Positions 55,450-64,000 of a stretch of DNA of 64,000 nt are shown piece by piece. Source of the stretch: Larimichthys crocea (lineage: Eukaryota > Chordata > Actinopteri > Sciaenidae); contig NC_040022.1 in NCBI RefSeq assembly GCF_000972845.2, positions 18,319,865-18,383,864 of the forward strand. The letters are read 5' to 3'. The notes beneath the pieces are model-generated. The model did no database searches. It saw nothing but the letters and a program-made list of their open reading frames with translations, and was not told the origin of the DNA. Positions within the stretch are counted from its first letter, which is position 1. Each line of letters begins with the position of its first letter. A program made the translations under genes and the position numbers.

Positions 55450-58400
55450 CTACGTCTTCTTTAAGCACAGCATCCTCCAGCAATGACAGATGGTGTTGAA
55501 GAGTCGACAGCGGCAGGAGGCGCAGGGGTCGCAACACGGAATGTTAGAGGAGCAGCTTTCCATCAGGCGTCCACAGCGGCGTGCAGGGGTCATAAGGTTT
55601 GATCTGTGTTTCTGAAATAACACCAACAGAGAGAGAATTTACTTGCAGAGCATTCATAAGACAAAAACTGCTCAGATCTCCCTGGACCTTTTGACTCATG
55701 ACTAATGTTGTGTGGAAAAGCATAGTTAAAAATCAATCAAGCTTCACTAGTTAATGTTTTTATATATGGGTCACAATGGGTCAAATGGGTGGGTCGTGAT
55801 TTCCCCACAGCTCCACAGAGTATTTTAGTGTCTTTTAGCTCTTTGTTTTGGTTTCATGGCCCGGAACTTCTAAATTTGTATCTTATCTATGTCGTTTTCA
55901 GACAGCAGGCAGCTGTTTTCAGTGAAAACGCTAAGACTAATATACTGTTCACTATCTGCTCAACACTAAAAACACTAAGAAAGTGGCTAGCTGGTGAACA
56001 CAGTGGAGTATTTAGCAGCTAAAAAGCCAGATATTTCCTTCAGGAGCTGGTGGAGACCAGGAAAGAGGTAAAAGAAATGTGAGTATTGAACTAAGCAACA
56101 GTACAGTACAATAACTGTTTGCTTTTTAAATTTATTCTTATTATATTATATATATTTTTATTATTATTTACTAATGGTGTTATACTGCCATTAGGGGGTG
56201 CCGGAGTTGAAAATTTACTTTGCTACAAAAAGTGGCTTTAAATATGAGTCAAGAACTCGCTTCTAAAGTTACACAAAATGTCTTTAAATTTACAGGAAAA
56301 TCTGACACAAAACAATCTATTTGCTGACTTGGAGTATATCGTGTCATGAAGATTCAATGAAATGTGGAAACAAGAAGACACAGAGGATGCTGGAGTTGAA
56401 TAAGTGTGGTTCTGTAACGTTGAAGCTCCTTAAGGTGAAACTTAAAAGGGAACATTTGGAATAAAACTCAGCAATTCATACACTGAATTAGCACATGTGA
56501 AACCAATATAAAACTTACCCTGCCCTAAAGAAATGAAATACAAACACAGCCTTCAGTCAAGAACTTATAATTTCGACCATTCTTGAGCATGCCATACTGG
56601 AAAAATGAAAAAGAAGAAACCTTACAGGAATGTGATTTTCCTGTGGTGGAGAAATCTTTCGCCTCGCAAACAGTCGTCTGGTCTTCACCTGGCTCCACAC
56701 TAAGGTTGGAAGTATTGGAAGAATTGTTTACTGTTTATGAACACACTAAATAAACAATGCTAATCATAATTATCTTTGTGCTACCTCTTTCCTTAGAGGT
56801 CAATTCAGAAAAGTAGAAACCAGACCACACTCTCCCGAGACCAATGATCTTATTACACACTTAGCAACAACAATGCTGTTTATTTCCTCTCTTTGTCACG
56901 TCAGCCTCCACAGAGAACCACCTTGATCAAATGTCCACACTATTTCAGGTGGCTATTTTCAATTTGGATGGACTGTTCTCAGGGAATCTGTATCAGATTG
57001 TGCTGAATAGGTTGCCTGACGCTGGAAGCTGCTGTATGCAACAGCTCCTAGAACCCCTATGAATCGACTGATAAACCTCAAATTAAATAAGAAAGCTGGG
57101 ACCCTGGAGCAGCCCGGGCATCCCACCCAATGCCTCTTCAGCCTCCTGCCTTCCGGGAGGAGAATGAGGAGCCTCCAGGCGAGAACCAGCAGACTGAGAG
57201 ACAGTTTTATGTCATCAAAAAATGATTTGAGGGGCTGTTCAAGGGTCAATGTGGGTCTTTGGTGAGTAATGGGTTTGAGACAGATCATGTTGGAACATGT
57301 TCACAGGACATAACATGACATATACAGTTAACTGAAATTAATAGTTTTATGTATTTTCTAAAAGCTTTTGACATTGTAGATCATAATATATTATCGAATG
57401 TGCTTAAAGCACATGGAGTTTCTGGTATGGAATATGGCAGACTGAACATAAAAGCTACCTGCTTAACAGGAAGCAATATGTCTGTATCTTAAATGGAACT
57501 CATCATACAGCCACATATGGTGTGGTTTTCTACAGGGCTCCATACTAGGACCTTGTTTATTTCTTATATACGTCAGTGATTTTGATTTCATATCAAAGGA
57601 AGCACTCTTCATTTTATATGCCAGTGATACCAATGTTTTTCTTACAGATAAAGATAAAGACAGCCTGTTGATGATCTGGTTCAAATGCAAAAACTATTAT
57701 TATTTCAGTTTTTTACCCTGTCTTTTAGTTTTCTTCTTTTTTCAACATTTACAGTTGTGTAATTATTGAACATTTGATGATTTATCTTTTTTTTCAATGC
57801 ACTGAAGTAAGATTTTGATCAAAGCTTTGTAAAGCGAACCGTGCCAGACAGCTGTAGAATACACTAAGTGGGGTGTGTTTCTTTTTTTCCACTAAATGAT
57901 TTCACAATGCCAGATCTACATCTGTACAGATTGACGTACAGACATAATTTACTACAATTTCTAGTTTTGAAGCATGTTGCTATGTTCCTATAAACATATG
58001 GAGTTGGATCAATATCCAAGGGTTCTGGAGGTGTTATTTAAAGAACAGTATTCCAGTGGAAATCACAATAATTTGGCTCCACACCTCTTCTCTGCTGGCC
58101 TCAGCCCTCACCCTTGTACCACAATGTGTCTTTTACAACCTAGATGCTATGCAAGTTTATAAAGGCAACAAATCATAAATCATGCTTCTGGGCTCTGACT
58201 TCTTTCCTTGTGCCTCTTGACTTATGGCTGCTGCACCTTCCCTTTCCAATGCAGCTCAGCACCTTGGGAATATTAGCCAGATGTTAAGACATCCATGACA
58301 TTGCAGAAAATACCTTTGTCCAGTTTGGTTCATACCTCTCCTGCTGATGCTGAGACACTCTGGTGCACCTCTCATGTCCTACCATCCTGTATACATTTAC

Positions 58401-60804
58401 TTCTTAAACACTTCCTTCAGTAGTAATATTTTTAGAATGTGTTTGATCTATTTTTATGTTCTCTCAACGAGTTAAATCCCACAGGTTCAAATGCTTAAAG
58501 GTTGTTTTTGTATTTGTGCTATCACATACATAGTGGTACTGTGGTTTCCCCTACAAAGAACTGACAGTCTCAGGAATGGACATTTATTGGTAAGACCCTT
58601 ATAGAACAAACAAAAATCTTAGTTGTGGTCTGGTCGTCTTGTGTTTGCAGAAGTAAAGCAGATACAAACAGTATCCAACAAAATGTGTGTTTCTATCATT
58701 AAGTCAAACACCTTAGTATACTTCCATCTAGGGCCGGTTTTTGCTATGGGCAATGTGGGCGACCGCCAGGGCGCAATCTATGTGAGGGTGCCCTGAAAAA
58801 AAAAAAAAACTCGCCAGTTTTCTATACCGCTCATTTCCACGTCAAGTTAGTGGAGTGGGTGCCCTCATTGTCACGTCAACTTACTGCTGAGAGTCATACA
58901 CATAAACTGCTTCAATATAAATTGTATTTCATTTCTAGAATTAACATAGACCCATATACCTACTTGTAATCAATTGGGTTAATGTAAAAAATGAAAAAAA
59001 TAAAAATAAATAAATAAATCTGTTCAGTCATCTACGTGACCTCACGTGGTTGATTGACGGGCAAACCGACGGTGTTGGCAAAGGTATAGTGGTTGATGAT
59101 GTGGAGTCTTCATCATGGACTTCCACTGATGCCATGACCCTTCCAGTGTCAGTAGCTGAAGCAGAGAGGAGTTTTTCCAAGCTGAAGCTTATTAAACTTG
59201 AGGTCCACTACTGTATGTCACAGGAGCGTCTCTCTGGACTTGCCATCATCACCATCAAAGAAGGCTAGAAAAGTCAAGTTTTAGATTGCACTTCACAACT
59301 GTAGTTAATGTTAATGCCAGTTAAACAGGGTGAAAAATCTGCTACAGTCTGGNNNNNNNNNNCTGCTGAGTGTCATACAGGTTATGAGTGTGCCAGAAGA
59401 GGCAAGGTGAAGGGGCGAGGGATAGATTGATCCCAGGCGACAGTCCACACAACACAAACTGCTTCAATATAAATTGTATTTCATTTCTAGAATTAACATA
59501 TACCCATATACCTACTTGTAATTAATTGGGTTAATGTGAAAAATGAAAATAAATAAAAAAATAAATCTGTTCAGTCATCTACGTGACCTCACGTGGTTGA
59601 TTGACGGGCAAACCAACCGGTGTTGGCAAAGGTATAGTGGTTGATGATGTGGAGTCTTCATCATGGACTTCCACTGATGCCATGACCCTTCCAGTGACAG
59701 TAGCTGAAGCAGAGAGGAGTTTTTCCAAGCTAAAGCTTATTAAAACGTACTTGAGGTCCACTACTGTATGTCACAGGAGCGTCTCTCTGGACTTGCCATC
59801 ATCAGCATCAAAGAAAAGTCAAGTTTTAGATTGCACTTCACAACTGTAGTTAATGTTAATGCCAGTCAAACAGGGTGAAAAATCTGCTACAGTCTGGAAC
59901 TGTTCAGATGGTATTAGGATGATTCTTCTTTTTTTTTTGTAGTTATTTATTTTATTTAATTTTTTAGCTTTCTTCAGGGATTTTTTTTGTTTTTGTTTTT
60001 TTGTGGATCCTGTGATGAAGGATTTGTGTAATTTACATCTGTGTGTGGATCCTGTGATGAAGGATTTGTGTAATTTACATCTGTGCTTATATACATTATT
60101 TCATTTATGTATCTTGTATTTTGTGTGTTCTTGTTACCTTTTATATATAACAAAGTAATACAAATCATTAATCATCATCATCATTAAAACATTGTTGTGT
60201 CGGCTTCAAAACTCTTTAAAAAAATCATATTACAAATTATTATTCTTTATCTCTGCTAACTCCTGCTGTGATCTCTATACAAACCGTTGCAACAGCTGGA
60301 AGCTGACAGACTGCCACATATCCATATGCTTTAAGATTTTTAGGTGTTTTTTTCAGATTCATAAATATTTGCATATGTTGTAAAATGCTTCATTGCAAAA
60401 CCTCCTCTGGACTGAATGGTAATTATAACCACATGTGAGGGGGTTTTTCCATAGGAAAATCATTTCAAATACATAATGAAATATGTGCAATAAGGCGCAC
60501 GGGTAAAATATGATCTGTCTTTTCCTTTCAAATATTTGCTTATTGTATTCAGCCCATACTGACTGGACACGATGGGATATGGTCATTATGTTCCTTTATA
60601 TAAGCTGCACAATTTTCGTTCATGATGCATCCTTTAAACGCCTTTTTAGAGGCGCGTAGCATAAATAAAATGTAAAGTTTTCATAAACATCCTCACCTGT
60701 GTCATTATCAGTCTTCCTCACATCTTTCTTTGTGTCTTCTGCCCAGGACAGCGGGAAGGCGAGCAGAAAGAAGCACAACAAGTGTTTGCCGGTGATCTTC
60801 CTCA

Positions 60805-60805
<1 letters not shown>
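55450..60805 (-). CDS. agrp2: Agouti-family secreted peptide, probably agouti-related protein 2, 3 exons
   Basis: A secreted melanocortin-receptor ligand (antagonist or inverse agonist in the family). Exons: 60805-60697, 56699-56626, 55611-55450; phases fit and give 114 residues. A signal peptide (KHLLCFFLLAFPLSWA) is followed by a short acidic/basic pro-region, KTRRLFARRK in exon 2, then the Cys-rich domain in exon 3. That domain has ten cysteines: RRCGRLMESC, IPCCDPCASCRCRLF and NTICHCWRMLC. This spacing is the agouti/AgRP inhibitor cystine knot. The usual receptor-contact RFF triplet is RLF here. The neighbour atp6v0d2 parallels mammalian AGRP next to ATP6V0D1, which supports agrp2 (also called asip2b) rather than asip1 or agrp1. 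Exon 1 to exon 2 spans a 4-kb intron full of repeats. Confidence 0.85.
55850..56240 (+). repeat. Dispersed teleost repeat in agrp2 intron 2
   Basis: Contains cagctaaaaagccagatattt, ccttcaggagctggtggagacc and, further on, tactgccattagggggtgcc, a pattern common in bony fish genomes. Non-coding. Confidence 0.6.
57059..57265 (+). mobile_element. LINE ORF C-terminal fragment in agrp2 intron 1
   Basis: The plus strand reads TQCLFSLLPSGRRMRSLQAR followed by TSRLRDSFMSS, which resembles the usual end of some fish non-LTR retrotransposon ORFs (LPSGRRYRSL.ARTSR..DSF). Only a fragment; opposite strand to agrp2. Confidence 0.5.
57340..57690 (+). mobile_element. Degenerate LINE reverse transcriptase fragment in agrp2 intron 1
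   Basis: With a few frame breaks the plus strand reads LKAFDIVDHNILSNVLKAHG, then LLNRKQYV-like text, GSILGPCLFLIYVSDFDF and LFILYASDTNVF. These are the A-F-D-x-V-D-H, GSILGPLLFLIYINDL and YADDT boxes of a LINE reverse transcriptase; the catalytic YADD has become YASD. It is inactive. Confidence 0.85.
58725..59352 (+). mobile_element. hAT transposase remnant, copy 1
   Basis: The region starts with a gggccggtttttgctatgggc-like block often linked to ZMYM1-type hAT elements in fish. It contains the C-terminal hAT dimerisation segment: TLPVSVAEAERSFSKLKLIK and SQERLSGLAI. Only the end of the transposase is present. It stops at the N gap. Confidence 0.8.
59353..59362. other. Assembly gap (10 N)
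   Basis: Ten undefined bases between two near-identical hAT fragments. The short fixed run suggests an unresolved join rather than a measured gap. Confidence 0.97.
59363..59900 (+). mobile_element. hAT transposase remnant, copy 2
   Basis: A direct repeat of copy 1 at an offset of about 550 bases, again with TLPVTVAEAERSFSKLKLIK, here followed by TYLRST, and SQERLSGL. It has extra bases relative to copy 1, including about 70 bases after ctgctgagtgtcatac. Both copies are fragments in agrp2 intron 1. Confidence 0.8.
60002..60085. repeat. Two-copy tandem repeat, 42-bp unit
   Basis: The unit beginning tgtggatcctgtgatgaagg occurs at 60002-60043 and again at 60044-60085 without visible mismatch. 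It lies in agrp2 intron 1. Confidence 0.92.
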
Positions 60806-60836
<31 letters not shown>

Positions 60837-60843
60837 ATGATTT
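60806..60843 (-). repeat. CAG/CAT trinucleotide repeat directly upstream of the agrp2 start codon
   Basis: On the minus strand a run of CAT units passes into seven CAG units and then into the ATG of agrp2 at 60805, so the repeat is in the 5' UTR next to the start. Confidence 0.85.
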
Positions 60844-61754
60844 TGAGATCTGTTGATAAATCAGACGTCACGTTCATTAAATAAATCCCAGACCTGTCAG
60901 GTGTTATCGGCGGCAACAACAACAAAAAAGAAAAAACAATGACTGCCTGCCTCACGCACCTCTCCTCCTGTAAAGGCTCTCTTTAGCTCCTTCAGGTTTC
61001 TTTCCTGGCTCTGAAGAGATGCCTCTGCCTCCGACACAGAGCGACAAACACTGCCCCCACGTGACGAGATGATGCTTGGTCAACGACGGTTACCCTGGCA
61101 ACAGACCACTGGGTCTCAGAGCAAGAAAGTTACTTTGTGCGAGCAGGTATCATAAAGACACTGTGGAGAACATTATGAGATGAGTTACTAACTACAGTCA
61201 CTCAGTAACTCAGTTTTTTTTTTTTTTTTGGGTTGGGCTCCATTTTTTGGGGGGCCGCCTCCATGCAGAGATGCACTGCTTCAATTTTGTCCCCTCTTCC
61301 TCTGATCAATCAGTCAATAACAGTGACACTGCGATTTGTGTTATGGTATTTTCCAGGCACCTCATCAATATGGGCTACTTATCAATCAGATCAATCAGAA
61401 TAAGAGACAATAAAGATGAGTAAACCTGAATATATTGAAATAATGTGAGAAAACAATCTAATAGCCTAATTTTTAATCATTGCTTTCACACAACTTGACA
61501 CTGTAAACACACCATTTACAGTGTCAACTGTCACCAGTGTCCATTGCAACAAAAAAGTCTGAATTACCTTAAATTGCCCATCAAAGACTTCAATTAACAC
61601 AGTTTGTGGTTTATGTTTACTGGGCACCTACAAAACTGGTATTTTTGTTTGTATCATATCACCGTGTGTAATTGCACAGCTAAACTGCATCTTTATAAAA
61701 TCAGTTGTATTTCTTTATGGATTATAAATCATTTTTTTGTCTGCTGTAGTTTTC

Positions 61755-61998
61755 ATCAGTAGCACTGTCGCCTCACAGCAAGAAGGTTTTTGGTTCGAAC
61801 CTCAGCTGGGGTATTTCTGTGTGCACGTAACAGGTTAATTGGTTGAATGTGTGTGAGTGGTTGTTTGTTTCTATGTGAAAAACTGGTGACTTGTCCAGGG
61901 TGTACCCCGCCTCTTGCCCAAAGCCAACTGGGATAGGCTCCAGCCCCACAGTGATCCCTGATAAGGATAAGTGGTTACAGATAATGGATGGGCGGATA
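61755..61998 (+). repeat. Dispersed teleost repeat (copy 3 of 4)
   Basis: Contains agcactgtcgcctcacagca, gaaggtttttggttcgaacct, ggttaattggttgaatgtgtg, gtccagggtgtaccccgcct, gggataggctccag and gataatggatgggcgg. This copy shows the 5' part missing in the copy at 46722. Confidence 0.8.
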
Positions 61999-62894
61999 GT
62001 TTTCATCAGTTAACATAACTATCTATAAAGGAGGTTACACAGTATTCCACACATCCAACAGCCACACTCTAAACATCAGTGTAGAGTTTATTGTTGATTG
62101 TTTCTGGGACACGCTTCCACAGAGGGACTACATATTATGTAACAGATGGACAAGAGCAGAACAAAAACAGTATTTTGATAAAGTCGATTTTTCCCTGTAC
62201 GTGAGCTTCTTACTTCCACGGTATTTAACAAGCTGTCTAAACACATGTGTCTTTGGCTGATATCTACTGGATGTCTTTACAGCACAATCCCACCATTTCT
62301 GGATAAGCTTAAGCACTGATGCCAGAAAGACTTAGCTTTGGAATTGGTTAGAAACCCAATCTGTAGATCAAACCCTGTTGGTACAGCATCAAAGGATCCA
62401 ACCTGGAAAGCTTAAAGTAACCATTTGAAATAAAATCCCCCTTTAGCTCAAGAGAGAAATCTCTGACTATCTGCTAATCAGAAAATTAATTTAACAGAGC
62501 AAATCAAAGACATATGTATCATACATACATATGTGACCAATATGGTGTAACATGTTGGTTTTGATTTTGTAAGGAAAATAAAGAAAAAAGAAAAAAAGAA
62601 AAAGAAAAAAGAAGCTGCACACAAGTGAAGTGGTTCAGTGTAGAGATGTAGAGACATGCAATGTTCTGTGGACATACATCTGCTTTGTTCGCTGCTCTTG
62701 GCAGCTCAGCACTTCATCTGTAGACCACAAGAGTCATACTGTACTACTGACTGTGTGTTTCACATGCATTAGACAAACACTATGTTCTGTAATAAAATAT
62801 TTGAATTCATAAACCCTTCAGAAGAATACAATTAGGCACTGCATTCTAATGTATGAACCTCTCTGCATTTAAGAATATGTAGTAATGTACACCT

Positions 62895-63002
62895 GTGATA
62901 ACCTGGCGTCTCGCTTCTCGCCCATTGCAAGCTGGGATTGGCTCCAGCTCCTGATGACCCTGATAAGGATAAGCAGTTACGGAAAACCAATGGCTGGATG
63001 GT
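62895..63002 (+). repeat. Dispersed teleost repeat (copy 4 of 4), 3' fragment
   Basis: Holds ctggcgtctcgcttctcgccc, gctgggattggctccagct, ctgataaggataagcagtta and a tggctggatgg tail, the 3' third of the same repeat as at 61755. Confidence 0.75.
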
Positions 63003-64000
63003 AACTATGCAACTGTGCACATAGTAAAAAAACATTTAAATAAGTTATACACAAGCAGCAACCTCTGAGGCTGGCTACAAAACAAGTCAATCTCCAGAAG
63101 CCCCCATATTAAACTTAACAGCAGAAATAAACATGTTTACAATTTCCCCGTTCAAGACACTAAATCTGATTTCTATATAACTCACCCATTTAAATTCTAT
63201 TAAGGCTTATAGTTACACATAATTAACAGCAAGGGTGCTTTGATTGACAGGTGGCTTGTTTGAGTACTCATTCAGCCCACCTCAGGTTCACCCACACTCT
63301 ACGTCTTTGTCCATTTTTAGATTAGCTGGAGGCGGCAGAGGCAGGACTGTCAAGATGACGACAGCCAGAGCCACCACACTCTGAGCTTAGGTTAACTAGA
63401 TAGGAGTCTCGTCTTCAGGATGTTAGAGGCTGAAAGTTTGCCCAAACTAAAAAACCTCTTCTTCCCTCATATCATTTTTGAAAAACAAATCTTCTTTCAT
63501 TAAGTGTACATCAATCTCCTGAAATATGTTAAGGGTAAGGATCAGTAAAGGGTCTGGTAACATTAGAAACCCAAATTTCAAAGATTAATTTCAAGACTGA
63601 AATATTAATGCAATGCTGATGTGACAGCTTCACTGTTAACAAGGAATTAATCAACTATTTCACATGTAATATCTTCCAGATGTAGTTAGTTCTTATTCAA
63701 AACCTAAGTGTCCTTCATCTTTGCTCTCATGTGGCTTCTCAAGACTCACGAAAACAGTGATGACCCTCAAAATTGTTTTTTCACACGCAATCCTCAAACC
63801 TTTTCTTAATTCTCCCCTGCAAGAAGCGTACAGTAAATGGTATTGTTCATATATATTAGTAAATATATTTTGACTGAAACTCTGACTCTTCTTCACCGTC
63901 TATGTCAAAGGCTGAAGTTACAACACGTTCTGTACAGAGAGCAATAAACTGACCAGACACATCTCTGTGTATTATGATATTGTGATATCCATCACAGTCA

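Larger units (their letters stand above)
60844..64000. other. agrp2 upstream and intergenic region with dispersed repeats
   Basis: No coding exon is visible on either strand. The first few hundred bases should hold the agrp2 promoter. A T-tract lies near 61214, and two more copies of the dispersed repeat at 61755-61998 and 62895-63002. Open frames of 60-80 residues here are chance. Confidence 0.6.

Noticed and set aside
56959..57288. 109-residue minus-strand open frame in agrp2 intron 1
   Set aside because: The plus strand of this stretch reads as a LINE ORF end; the minus frame is its shadow.
60806..60955. In-frame upstream extension of agrp2
   Set aside because: The extra 50 residues come from a CAG/CAT repeat and a random hydrophobic stretch; the start at 60805 gives a normal signal peptide. 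I keep it only as a possibility in the findings.

Overview
The window looks like nuclear DNA from a ray-finned (teleost) fish, probably a percomorph. The genes are split by short introns with GT-AG ends. The proteins are vertebrate types. The introns and intergenic DNA carry repeats I recognise from bony fish genomes: Tc1, hAT, L2/Rex-like LINE pieces, a SINE-like dispersed repeat and GT/CT microsatellites. A 10-base N gap sits at 59353-59362. All exon models were built by hand from the sequence, using reading-frame phase to join exons.

Layout, left to right: (1) 938-6231 (+), a complete 12-exon collagen galactosyltransferase gene (COLGALT family, closest to COLGALT2, ends in RDEL). (2) 6232-11833, a repeat-bearing convergent intergenic region, probably including the long 3' UTR of the next gene. 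(3) 14508-11834 (-), a two-exon BTEB-subfamily Kruppel-like factor with a GC-rich promoter. (4) 16162-49770 (+), a very large lipid transfer protein gene that dominates the window. (5) 53677-50208 (-), a complete 8-exon V-ATPase V0 subunit d gene (atp6v0d2-like), tail-to-tail with gene 4. (6) 60805-55450 (-), a 3-exon agouti-family neuropeptide gene, most likely agrp2. (7) 60806-64000, intergenic DNA with dispersed repeats.

The most interesting object is gene 4. I could join 75 exons in one unbroken frame (12,591 nt, 4,196 residues): a signal peptide, a vitellogenin-type N-terminal lipid transfer module, a long beta-rich lipid-binding body and a C-terminal von Willebrand factor D domain. That is the layout of insect apolipophorin II/I. 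Vertebrate apoB has no VWD domain, and vitellogenin is much shorter with a phosvitin that is absent here. A dibasic RTRR site falls at about residues 718-721, about where insect apolipophorin is cut by furin. The middle of the protein contains tandem Cys-bracketed units of about 115-120 residues, one per exon in three consecutive exons and about three fused in a 1.1-kb exon. This appears to be an apolipophorin-like lipoprotein gene retained in fish.

The atp6v0d2-agrp2 pair mirrors the mammalian ATP6V0D1-AGRP pair, which supports the agrp2 call and suggests a paralogous block from the early vertebrate genome duplications. I see no operon-like logic among the genes; they are independent eukaryotic units.
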